A stretch of 32,263 nucleotides of DNA from Klebsiella pneumoniae. Lineage in GTDB: Bacteria; Pseudomonadota; Gammaproteobacteria; Ga0077536. The translations under genes were made by a program, and so were the position numbers. The notes under the pieces were generated by a model. That model worked only from the letters and a program-made list of their open reading frames with translations, ran no database searches and was not told where the DNA came from. Every line of letters starts with the position of its first letter. The stretch's first letter is position 1. The stretch is taken from contig CAMCQE010000036.1 of the NCBI GenBank assembly GCA_945876945.1, forward strand, positions 1 through 32,263, in the 5' to 3' direction. Positions 16,988 through 23,476 of the stretch are shown in pieces.

Positions 16988-17907
16988 GCAAGCGTCGACC
17001 CCTGACGCGCCCGGTTGAAGATCATGAAGAATCCGAGGGCCGCGAACGCTGGCTGATTTCCTACGCCGACTTCATCACCCTGTTGATGGCGTTCTTTGTC
17101 GTCATGTATTCCATTTCATCGGTGAATACCGGCAAGTTTCGGGTGTTGTCCAATTCGCTTGAGGCCATGTTGGCGCCCGTGCCCAATCGGCCTGTGCCCG
17201 TTGACCTTGGCGGTGGCGCGATGCCGCGCGACGGCCTTCTTGATGCGTCGCGCAACATCGCAGCAGTTGACGAGCCTTCGGGCAGTGATGCTGTAAACGT
17301 AGTGACGCCGGACATCGTGGCGCCCACCGCTGTGCCGGTCGTGGGAACACCGAGAGAGAAACTGGAGGCGGTGCTGGGAGAAATGGGCGGGCGGGATGAC
17401 GTTGAATTCCGCGAAACGAAAGACTGGCTGGAGATCGTCCTCGGTAGCGAACTGCTTTTTCCATCAGGCAGCGCGAAGCTAAACGTCTCGGCCAACGCGG
17501 CGTTGGCGAAAATTGCCGGCATCGCGGCTGATATGGGCCATCCCGTTCGGGTGGAAGGATTTACCGATAACGTCGCCTTGCTGGGTGGCCCGTATGGCTC
17601 GAACTGGGGGCTTTCGGCGGCAAGGGCGGCAAGTGTTGCCGAGCGCATGGCGGCAGGTAGAGTCCGCCCCGAGCGCCTGTCGGCGGTAGGTTTTGGGGAA
17701 CATCGTCCGATTGCTGACAACGCAACGCCAGAAGGCCGACGCCAAAACCGCCGAGTGGTCGTCGCGATCGCCAAAAATGACAACGTAAAATTGGCGGCAG
17801 ATGGCGATGTGGCCAATCAGGCCGCGGAGGAGCCGGCAAAACAAGAACCGGCCCAATCCTTGCAGAGAGTTAGTGAACTTCCAGGACCTGCGGAGATCGC
17901 TCAATGA
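16984..17907 (+). CDS. motD: MotD, MotB-type stator anchoring subunit
   Basis: MotD pairs with MotC and anchors the stator to peptidoglycan. The 307-residue product has a charged N-terminal tail. A membrane helix at about 25-45 carries the ion-binding Asp29 in ISYADFITLLMAFFVVMYS. A Pro/Val-rich periplasmic linker follows, and an OmpA-like domain spans about 150-255 (VEGFTDN...LSAARAASVAERM...GEHRPIADN...RRQNRRVVVAI). A Gln/Glu-rich tail follows. The GTG start overlaps the motC stop (GTGA). Confidence 0.95.
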   Translation: MSKRRPLTRPVEDHEESEGRERWLISYADFITLLMAFFVVMYSISSVNTGKFRVLSNSLEAMLAPVPNRPVPVDLGGGAMPRDGLLDASRNIAAVDEPSGSDAVNVVTPDIVAPTAVPVVGTPREKLEAVLGEMGGRDDVEFRETKDWLEIVLGSELLFPSGSAKLNVSANAALAKIAGIAADMGHPVRVEGFTDNVALLGGPYGSNWGLSAARAASVAERMAAGRVRPERLSAVGFGEHRPIADNATPEGRRQNRRVVVAIAKNDNVKLAADGDVANQAAEEPAKQEPAQSLQRVSELPGPAEIAQ

Positions 17908-18707
17908 AAATCTGGACCATTGCCGCTCAAAAAGGCGGGGTTGGTAAAACCACTACTACTATCAGTCTCGCCGGCGCGCTGTTGCGCGAGCGGGCTCGAG
18001 TATTACTTGTTGATTTGGATCCCCACGGATCCTTGACTCAATACTGTGGCTTCGACCCGGATCAGGTGGAGCCCAATCTCTATTCCCTGTTCGCGGCCGC
18101 AGCCGAGGACAACATGATCGGCATCGACGATCTGGTGTTGCCCACCCAAATCGAAGACCTCAGTATCGCGCCGTCCTCCACCGCTCTGGTAACGCTGGAA
18201 CGACGTTTCGGCTTGAAGCAGGGCATGGGACTCGCGCTCAAGCGCAGTCTCGCCCGAGCTTCCAAACACTACGACTATTGCCTTATCGACTGCCCGCCCA
18301 CCCTTGGGGTGTTGGTGGTGAACGCGCTGGTGAGCTGCGAACAGCTGATTGTGCCAGTGCAGACCGAGTTTCTGGCCGAGCGGTCGATTGACCGTCTGCT
18401 GGGCACGCTGAAGATGATTGAAAGCGCGCGCGGTACGCCGCTGCCGCATCTGGTGGTACCTACTTTGTTCGATCGGCGCACGCGTGCCGCCACCGAAACG
18501 CTTGCAGCGATTCGTGCGCGGACCGACATCAACCTCTGGGGGGGAGTAATTCCGGTCGACACACAGTTGCGCGAAGCCAGCCGTCTGGGTGTGCCACTGA
18601 CGCTGCGTCAACCCTATGCGCGCGGCAGCATTGCCTATCAGGCCCTGCTTGCCTCGCTGCGTAATGAACCCGCCGACCTTGCAGAGACGCTGAGGGACGT
18701 GGGATGA
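17904..18707 (+). CDS. parC: ParC, ParA-like ATPase for chemosensory array positioning
   Basis: ParA-family ATPases next to che genes position arrays at the cell pole; the Vibrio and Pseudomonas members are called ParC. The 267-residue product begins at once with the deviant Walker A motif KGGVGKTTTT. It then has LLVDLDPHGSLTQYCG (Walker A' region) and DYCLIDCPPTLG (Walker B). There is no N-terminal DNA-binding helix-turn-helix, unlike plasmid ParA type Ia. It is locked between motD and parP by four-base overlaps on both sides. No ParB gene is present, consistent with a protein-positioning role. Confidence 0.92.
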   Translation: MKIWTIAAQKGGVGKTTTTISLAGALLRERARVLLVDLDPHGSLTQYCGFDPDQVEPNLYSLFAAAAEDNMIGIDDLVLPTQIEDLSIAPSSTALVTLERRFGLKQGMGLALKRSLARASKHYDYCLIDCPPTLGVLVVNALVSCEQLIVPVQTEFLAERSIDRLLGTLKMIESARGTPLPHLVVPTLFDRRTRAATETLAAIRARTDINLWGGVIPVDTQLREASRLGVPLTLRQPYARGSIAYQALLASLRNEPADLAETLRDVG

Positions 18708-19234
18708 GCGTTTCAGAATTCAAACCTCGCAAGACTTCCACCGCAGAAATCGTCGCGAGTTACCTGCAGGATCACTTGGAAGGCGTGCTCGCGCCGCCCG
18801 TAGTGGTGCCAGACATTCTTCTGGAGGCGCCTGCGCCGACGCCTGTGGACCCGGACGTCTTACGGGTGATGAGTTTTATGGCTGGGCCTTTCCGCTTTTT
18901 ATGCCCCGTCGATGCCGTGTTGTCCGCGGCCCCGGATAGCCCCTGCGCCATGGTGATAGACGCGGCAGATCTGGTGCCTGATCCCTATCGCGCCCAACTG
19001 GGTCAGAACCTGCAGATCGGACGGGACTCCATCTGGCTCAAAGGGGGGCGGCTCGAAATTCGTGGCTGCCGTCTGGAGCAATCGCTGGAAATTCGTCAGT
19101 CCAACTTGACCTCGCGGGGGCCGCGCGCGGCGGCACCCTGGATCGGGGCCACGCTGCGCGACCCGCCGGCGTTTGTTCTCGATCCGGATGCCACCCAGCT
19201 GCATTTCATGCGCCGGCTACGCTCGGGCGAATGA
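18704..19234 (+). CDS. parP: ParP, CheW-like array-partition protein
   Basis: ParP links ParC to CheA and the receptors so that arrays stay at the pole. The 176-residue product has a short N-terminal part with a Pro/Val-rich stretch (APPVVVPDILLEAPAPTPVDP) for partner binding. A divergent CheW-like domain follows from about residue 48 (VLRVMSFMAGPFRFLCPVDAVLSA), corresponding to the array-integration domain of ParP. Sequence alone would allow a generic CheW paralogue. The ATGA overlap with the ParA-like gene and the position before cheW make ParP the better name. Confidence 0.85.
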   Translation: MSVSEFKPRKTSTAEIVASYLQDHLEGVLAPPVVVPDILLEAPAPTPVDPDVLRVMSFMAGPFRFLCPVDAVLSAAPDSPCAMVIDAADLVPDPYRAQLGQNLQIGRDSIWLKGGRLEIRGCRLEQSLEIRQSNLTSRGPRAAAPWIGATLRDPPAFVLDPDATQLHFMRRLRSGE

Positions 19235-19237
19235 AAG

Positions 19238-19254
19238 CTGGCACAAAGGATGCT
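19238..19254 (+). promoter_or_regulatory. Sigma-54 (-24/-12) promoter candidate for cheW-fipA
   Basis: CTGGCACAAAGGATGCT matches YTGGCACG-N4-TTGCW at 12 or more of its defined positions, with GG and GC at exact spacing. The full TGGCAC block and the TGCT end are present. Initiation would fall near 19265, giving a leader of about 67 bases before cheW. It lies just after the parP stop, in the only sizeable gap (97 bp) downstream of cheB. Confidence 0.7.
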
Positions 19255-19331
19255 TTCACACTTGAACAGTCGTACGCGCGTCGAAGCTTTGACACCGCGG
19301 CCGTTCCCGACACGAGATTGAGGATTAAACA

Positions 19332-19808
19332 ATGAGCGCAGTGCTGCAAAAAACCGAAACGCAATTCAATCGTTGGGTGACGTTCCGCCTGGCCGATGAA
19401 ATTTATGGCATCAACGTCATGCAGGTTCAGGAAGTCCTGCGCATGACGGAAATCGCTCCGGTGCCGGGTGCACCGGGTTGCGTGATTGGCATCATCAACC
19501 TCCGCGGCAATGTTGTGACGGTGGTTGATGCGCGCGAGTTGTTTGGGCTGGTCCGCAATGACAGCACCGACCAAACCCGCATCATGATTGTCGAAATCAA
19601 CAAGCTCATCGTTGGGTTGTTGGTCGACAGCGTGGCCGAGGTGGTCAATATCCAGAACTCGGAAATCGATTCCGCGCCAAGCATCGGCAACGACGATAAC
19701 TCGCGCTACATTCAGGGCGTTTACAGCAAAAATGGCGAGATTCTGATTCTGGTAGACCTCAACCGCCTGATGACTGCCGACGCGCAGTTCGTTCAGGGCG
19801 GTTTCTGA
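19332..19808 (+). CDS. cheW: CheW, chemotaxis coupling protein
   Basis: CheW bridges receptors and CheA in the array. The 158-residue product is a single CheW domain of normal size. It shows WVTFRLADEIYGINVMQVQEVLRM, PGAPGCVIGIINLRGNVVTVVDARELFG, and the closing ILILVDLNRLM. A GAGG lies about eight bases before the ATG. It follows the sigma-54-like site and is seven bases from fipA, so it probably has some transcription independent of the upstream operon. Confidence 0.96.
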   Translation: MSAVLQKTETQFNRWVTFRLADEIYGINVMQVQEVLRMTEIAPVPGAPGCVIGIINLRGNVVTVVDARELFGLVRNDSTDQTRIMIVEINKLIVGLLVDSVAEVVNIQNSEIDSAPSIGNDDNSRYIQGVYSKNGEILILVDLNRLMTADAQFVQGGF

Positions 19809-19815
19809 GAGCGCC

Positions 19816-20229
19816 ATGAGCGAGTTCCTTCCTCTGACCAGTCTGCTACTGATGGCGAGTGCGCTATCCGTTGCGCTCGTGGTTTGCATGCGGCTGACAC
19901 GCGCGCAGGCTCGCCTCGCGGCCAGTTTGAGTGTGGCGCTGGCGGAGGAGCGAAAAGCGCGCGAACAACTGGGAAGAGACATTAACGCCCTCATTATCTG
20001 CTCCGGCGAGTTAGGTGAACGCTTCCGTCACCAGAGCGCCAAGCAGAAATCGCTGGTCGACAAAATCAACACGCTGAGTCAGCACATCGAAGGGACTCAG
20101 GCAGTCTCCCAGGCGGAGCGCCTGATGGCCAACGGTTTGGCCGTTGAGCAGATCACCCAGATGTGCGCGCTATCGCGCGGCGAAGCGGCCCTTCTGGAGC
20201 GCTGGAAACAACGCAGCAACGCCGCCTGA
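19816..20229 (+). CDS. fipA: FipA, DUF2802 polar flagellum factor
   Basis: DUF2802 proteins named FipA recruit FlhF to the pole in several polarly flagellated gammaproteobacteria (from memory of recent work). The 137-residue product has one membrane helix (about 6-27), a charged coiled-coil region (28-95), and a C-terminal helix-turn-helix-like DUF2802 segment. As I recall, three residues needed for FlhF contact in Vibrio are Gly110, Glu126 and Leu129. Here Gly107, Glu123 and Leu126 have identical spacing. It follows cheW by seven bases, the usual place for this family. Confidence 0.85.
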   Translation: MSEFLPLTSLLLMASALSVALVVCMRLTRAQARLAASLSVALAEERKAREQLGRDINALIICSGELGERFRHQSAKQKSLVDKINTLSQHIEGTQAVSQAERLMANGLAVEQITQMCALSRGEAALLERWKQRSNAA

Positions 20230-20242
20230 AGAACTCGGCGCC

Positions 20243-20270
20243 TTGTCGCCGACACCGCAAGTGGTTTACC
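20243..20270 (+). promoter_or_regulatory. Weak promoter candidate for tRNA-Ser
   Basis: TTGTCG (20243-20248) and TTTACC (20265-20270) are 16 bases apart, followed by a G+C-rich discriminator (CTGCCGCGCC) as seen at stringently controlled tRNA promoters. The -10 is a poor match, so this is tentative. A TCGGCG/CGCCGA hairpin (20235-20252) overlaps the -35 and has no T-run. Confidence 0.3.
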
Positions 20271-20301
20271 CTGCCGCGCCTCGCGAGAAGATTCGCACCC
20301 C

Positions 20302-20391
20302 GGAGAGGTGTCCGAGTGGTTTAAGGAGCACGCCTGGAAAGTGTGTATAGGCGAAAGTCTATCGCGGGTTCGAATCCCGCCCTCTCCGCCA
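20302..20391 (+). tRNA. tRNA-Ser (anticodon GGA)
   Basis: The 90-base gene folds as a class II tRNA. The acceptor stem pairs GGAGAGG (20302-20308) with CCTCTCC (20381-20387), then discriminator G and an encoded CCA (20389-20391). The anticodon stem CACGC/GTGTG encloses the loop CTGGAAA, with anticodon GGA at 20336-20338, reading UCC and UCU serine codons. A long variable arm (TAGGC-GAAA-GTCTA type) follows, then the T arm GCGGG-TTCGAAT-CCCGC. The long variable arm is diagnostic of Ser/Leu/Tyr, and the discriminator and anticodon fix serine. Confidence 0.97.
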
Positions 20392-20427
20392 ATAAAAAAG
20401 CCCGCTTTAGCGGGTTTTTTTATTGGC
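20388..20427 (+). terminator. Rho-independent terminator of tRNA-Ser, stem includes the CCA end
   Basis: The core is CCCGC-TTTA-GCGGG (20401-20414) followed by seven T. The stem extends outward through an A6/T7 pair and then GCCAAT/ATTGGC, so arms 20388-20405 and 20410-20427 pair over 18 bp with one G-T pair. The left arm contains the tRNA discriminator base and CCA. With its A-run, it could also terminate transcription from the right. Confidence 0.9.
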
Positions 20428-20558
20428 GGCGAAGGCGGGTAGCAGCAGAGCCCGCCGGTTCGACGGAATCGCCCAGCGATTCCGGACGCGCGAAGCGCGC
20501 CCCGCAGGGGTGAGCATTCGCAGCCGGCGAATGCGAATCCATCCCGCCCGGCACCAAG

Positions 20559-20579
20559 CCCGCTTTAGCGGGTTTTTTT
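20559..20579 (+). terminator. Terminator copy in repeat unit 2
   Basis: CCCGC-TTTA-GCGGG (20559-20572) is followed by T7, identical in core to the tRNA terminator 158 bp upstream. It is preceded by CACCAAG rather than an A-run, so it is not symmetrical. Confidence 0.75.
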
Positions 20580-20716
20580 ATTGGCGGAGAGGGCGGGTAG
20601 CCACAGAGCCCGCCGGTTCGACGGCATCGCCCGGCGATTCCGGACGCGCGAAGCGCGCCCCGCAGGGGTGAGGATTCGCAGCCGGCGAATGCGAATCCAT
20701 CCCGCCCGGCACCAAG

Positions 20717-20737
20717 CCCGCTTAAGCGGGTTTTTTT
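20717..20737 (+). terminator. Terminator copy in repeat unit 3
   Basis: CCCGCTTAAGCGGG (20717-20730) is a perfect 14-bp palindrome followed by T7. Its loop changed from TTTA to TTAA compared with the two upstream copies. Confidence 0.75.
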
Positions 20738-20837
20738 ATTGGCGGCGAAGGCGGGTAGCCACAGAGCCCGCCGGTTCGACGGCATCGCCCGGCGATTCCG
20801 GGCCGAAGCAGGTTAATGTCGTTGTGGCATCCGCGCT

Positions 20838-21329
20838 TCACCCACACTCAAGCACCCAACTCGCGTGCGCGTTCTGCTCCGTCGGCGGCGGCGCCAGGCA
20901 GGGATTTTGGGCTGAGTCCTTGGCGCCCGGCACTGTCACCGCGTCAGCTTTGTCGCCGACAGGCTTTGCTGCCCGCGCCAACCGCAATCCCGGCGAGCTT
21001 TCCTGCGCTAGTTCGCTCGTCTCCCAGAGCGCCACGCCCGTTGCCAGCAACGCCACGATCACGGCTGCGACGGGCCGCACGCCAAGCCGCCCTAGTCCCC
21101 AATCCACACCGCCACCGACGGTGCCCACAGTAGCTGCGCCAGCGAAAAATCCAATCGCCGCGAAAAAAACGAACATCCCCCACACCAAGACGGGGGCGGC
21201 GGTGTCATGGTTCATGGCCGGTCCCGAGTACTGGGAAATACCCTGAAACCCTACCCAAGCGCCCCATACGCCGCCGAATAAACACCAGCCGATGAGACGC
21301 AGTGTGCCGCGCGATGGCTGGCCGCTCAT
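20838..21329 (-). CDS. Small multi-pass membrane protein, unknown function
   Basis: I do not recognise a named family. The 163-residue product has three hydrophobic segments, at about residues 10-33 (LIGWCLFGGVWGAWVGF), 46-72 (VLVWGMFVFFAAIGFFAGAATVG) and 84-102 (PVAAVIVALLATGVALW). A polar, Pro/Ala-rich tail follows. Its ATG overlaps the stop of the upstream amber-interrupted gene by four bases on the minus strand (ATGA), so it was probably translated by coupling to that gene. It is the last gene of a three-gene minus-strand set and ends 37 bp from the tRNA-linked repeat array. Confidence 0.7.
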   Translation of the reverse strand: MSGQPSRGTLRLIGWCLFGGVWGAWVGFQGISQYSGPAMNHDTAAPVLVWGMFVFFAAIGFFAGAATVGTVGGGVDWGLGRLGVRPVAAVIVALLATGVALWETSELAQESSPGLRLARAAKPVGDKADAVTVPGAKDSAQNPCLAPPPTEQNAHASWVLECG

Positions 21330-21796
21330 TGCTTTTTAGCGTCTTGAGTGGCGCCTTCAATAGCCGCGCGTGCGCGACCCAGGTGGCGCGCCATGGCGTC
21401 GAGTTTTTGGAGTTGCCAGCTTCTGCCGTGCGCATTCCAGTGCACGCTGAGCGATTGATTGAGCCCAGTACGTAACTCAAAGCTTGCCAGCGGCATGATC
21501 CGCCGCTGGGCCGAGAAGGGCAGCGGGGTGATCCGCTCGACTACCAGACGCTGTTGGTGATTGCGCCAACGCAGCTGCGCTCCCAGCCAGTCCCCGGCCC
21601 CGCCATCGATGAGCACGATGCTAGGCGGCCCTCTCTCGGCAGCAGTGCGAAGATTCAGATAGCAGTAGCTGCCATTCTCACCGGCACCTACCTATTCGCC
21701 GGCAAAGAATTCCAGGCAGTCGTCGGCTAAAGGCGTGAGCGCGCTCGCGCTGCCCAAGCTGCCTGGCAGCAACATCAGTCCCGCGATTGCTTTCAT
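21326..21796 (-). pseudogene. Exported protein gene interrupted by one in-frame TAG
   Basis: From ATG 21796 the frame encodes a signal peptide (MKAIAGLMLLPGSLGSASA) and then a mature start with one Cys. It meets TAG at 21694-21692 (codon 35) and continues without another stop to 21326, for 156 codons in all. Translation after the TAG looks protein-like (VGAGENGSYCYLNL..., then SIVLIDGGAGDWLGAQLRW) and lines up with the downstream ATGA junction. The part beyond codon 60 can open from a GTG (21616), but it has no evident ribosome site there. GAGGCGAG precedes the ATG at 21796. Function is unknown. A sequencing error, a fresh nonsense mutation or tolerated readthrough would all fit. Confidence 0.7.
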
Positions 21797-21832
21797 GTTC
21801 TCGCCTCGTTGCGGGCATTCGCCTTGTGCAGG

Positions 21833-22285
21833 CTAGCCGGATGCAGGGCAGTGTGCCTCAAGGCAGAAGATGAGTTGCGGTATCGCCGTACTGCCCGCCC
21901 ACACAATCGCATTTTGCGCAAAGCGCTGCCCCATTGTGCAGGCCTCCTCAACGCTCAATCCAAACACGAGGAAGCTTGGCTCGCCCGGCCAGTGACTGTC
22001 CGGGTGTTGGCCAATCCCGTCTACGAACGCGTACTGCCGCTGCCGGAGCACCTCGCGTAAAGCCTGTTGGCGCGCCAGGTTCTCAGCGTCTGGCAGCCGC
22101 ACGCTGTGGGGATTAAAAGCGGTGATAAACGCGCTGCAGCTGCAGTCGTGCGTCGCATGGGCCGCCGCCAGCGCCGCATTGAACTGGTCAATGCGCAAGA
22201 CGAATCCTGCCTCGCCCAGCACGCGATACTCCGTTTCGCGATATGCGCGCAGGGTGTGCTCGTCCACCAATGTCGTTGAACTCAT
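21833..22285 (-). CDS. DUF3293 domain protein
   Basis: The 150-residue product fits the DUF3293 pattern. It has YRETEYRVL near the start, an ITAFNPHS motif (SAFITAFNPHSVRLPDAENLARQQAL), a central GIGQHPDSHWPGEPSFLVFGLS, and a short C-terminal part (FAQNAIVWAG). No biochemical role is known to me. A longer frame runs to 22468, but that extension is Arg/His-rich and overlaps the divergent gene, so I start at ATG 22285 (MSSTTLVDEHTLRAYRE). It is the first gene of the minus-strand trio, 36 bp before the amber-interrupted gene. Confidence 0.82.
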   Translation of the reverse strand: MSSTTLVDEHTLRAYRETEYRVLGEAGFVLRIDQFNAALAAAHATHDCSCSAFITAFNPHSVRLPDAENLARQQALREVLRQRQYAFVDGIGQHPDSHWPGEPSFLVFGLSVEEACTMGQRFAQNAIVWAGSTAIPQLIFCLEAHCPASG

Positions 22286-22390
22286 GCCTTGTGCTAACAG
22301 TGTCTTGTTTCGCCAGTGAGCGCCGCGCGCTCGTGGCCTGCGGTGATTCCGGCTATGGTGATGCGCCATGCAGAGCACAGCAACCTGACG

Positions 22391-23476
22391 ATGACCGCGC
22401 ACCAGCCTCGTGCCAGCACGCGCCGTGCGCTGGACGCCGTGCAGCGCACGCTTGCTGAGTGGATTCAACAGCGCCCGGCCTACGCCGCGGCAGAGATTAT
22501 TGCTCTCGAGCGCCCGGCCGGCGCCGGTTTATCCAACGAAACCTATTTGTTTGACTGTCGTTCCGCGCGCGGCGTCGAGTCTTTGGTGATGCAGGTCGGC
22601 CCCGCCGGCGAGGGCCTGTTTCGCGATTACGATCTGGTGGGCATGGCGCGCATCCAGCAGCAGCTGGCGGCGATTTCATCCGTGCCCGTGCCGACGGTGC
22701 GCTGGGTTGAAGCAGATCCCGCGTGGCTGGCCGCGCCCTTCTACGTGATGAACCGCGTGCCGGGGCGCGTGCCCGGCGATAACCCGACCTATCATCAGGC
22801 GGGCTGGTTCTCGGCGCTGCCGGTGCCCGAGCGCGCCGCGGCCTGGCACTCGGGTATCAGAGCCTTGGCGCGACTGCATCGATTGGAGCCGGCGGCAGGC
22901 TTCAGCTTTCTCCAGGACGCGCCGTGGGGCATGGGCCTATACGCTGACCCGGTCGCGGTGCGCCTTCGCCAATGGCGGGACTTCATGCGCTGGGGCGCGC
23001 GCTCGCCGCTCCTGCCGCTGGCACAAGCCTTAAACGCGCTCGAAAACTCACGACCCGCGGCCCGCAAACCCCGCATCGCCTGGGGCGACGCCAAGCTCAG
23101 CAACTGCGTGATTGAACAAGGGCAGGTCACGGCCTTGCTCGACTGGGAACTCTGTGGCCTGTCCGATCCGGATGAAGACCTCGCCTTCTGGCTCTTGCTC
23201 GACTGGGCGCACTGGCGCATTCCGGGCGTGGCGCGTCTTGCCGCGCTCCCGACCGCCAACGACACGCTCGAGCACTACGCTCACGCCGGCGGCCAGCCCA
23301 GCGCGGATGTGCTGTGGTGGTTCAAGTTTGGCCTCGTGCGTTTAGCGATTATTTTCAATCGATTTATCGAGCGTCGGGTTGAAATGGGACGCCTGCCGCC
23401 GGAGGTCGATGCGGTGGCCGCCAACCCGGTGTGCGCGCTGCTGCCAGAAGTCTTAGCCATGAAGGAACTGCCATGA
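22391..23476 (+). CDS. Phosphotransferase family protein (APH/ACAD10-like kinase fold)
   Basis: The 361-residue product has the aminoglycoside-phosphotransferase kinase fold. The nucleotide-binding start is GAGLSNETYLFDC, hinge-like PFYVMNRVPGRVPGD follows, and the catalytic loop is WGDAKLSN. The metal-binding DWELCGLSDPDEDLAFW comes next. The usual His of the HGD motif is Trp, a variant I know from a subgroup of this family with undefined substrates. Drug resistance should not be inferred. The frame opens at 22316, but ATG 22391 (MTAHQPRAS) gives the more credible N-terminus. The stop overlaps the next ATG (ATGA), so the two genes work together. Confidence 0.82.
   Translation: MTAHQPRASTRRALDAVQRTLAEWIQQRPAYAAAEIIALERPAGAGLSNETYLFDCRSARGVESLVMQVGPAGEGLFRDYDLVGMARIQQQLAAISSVPVPTVRWVEADPAWLAAPFYVMNRVPGRVPGDNPTYHQAGWFSALPVPERAAAWHSGIRALARLHRLEPAAGFSFLQDAPWGMGLYADPVAVRLRQWRDFMRWGARSPLLPLAQALNALENSRPAARKPRIAWGDAKLSNCVIEQGQVTALLDWELCGLSDPDEDLAFWLLLDWAHWRIPGVARLAALPTANDTLEHYAHAGGQPSADVLWWFKFGLVRLAIIFNRFIERRVEMGRLPPEVDAVAANPVCALLPEVLAMKELP

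Larger units (their letters stand above)
20401..20801 (+). repeat. Tandem array of 158-bp units after tRNA-Ser (two full, one partial)
   Basis: Units run 20401-20558, 20559-20716 and 20717-20801 (partial, diverging after GGCGATTCCGG). The period is exactly 158 bp and few bases differ. Each full unit starts with the CCCGC/GCGGG terminator hairpin plus T7. In unit 1 the other inverted repeats are GGCGGG/CCCGCC (20434-20439 with 20451-20456), GGAATCGC/GCGATTCC (20465-20472 with 20476-20483), GCGCG/CGCGC (20488-20500), CCCC/GGGG (about 20500-20510) and GCATTCGC/GCGAATGC (20514-20521 with 20527-20534). The array fills most of the gene-free stretch 20230-20837. I see no open reading frame in it that looks real. 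Confidence 0.92.

Noticed and set aside
20420-20785. A 121-codon minus-strand frame across the 158-bp repeats, and matching plus-strand frames at 20423-20671 and 20581-21246
   Set aside because: The frames exist because the repeat units lack stops. Their translation repeats itself and follows the hairpins, with no ribosome site or known domain. Similar repeat-derived products are common false annotations.
20302-20801. tRNA-Ser as the attachment site of a genomic island
   Set aside because: No direct copy of the tRNA 3' end was found downstream, only inverted ones, and there is no integrase. The downstream genes are ordinary housekeeping types.
22286-22468. N-terminal extension of the DUF3293 gene up to 22468
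   Set aside because: The added 61 residues are basic, unlike the family, and overlap the start of the divergent phosphotransferase. The ATG at 22285 gives the normal family length.
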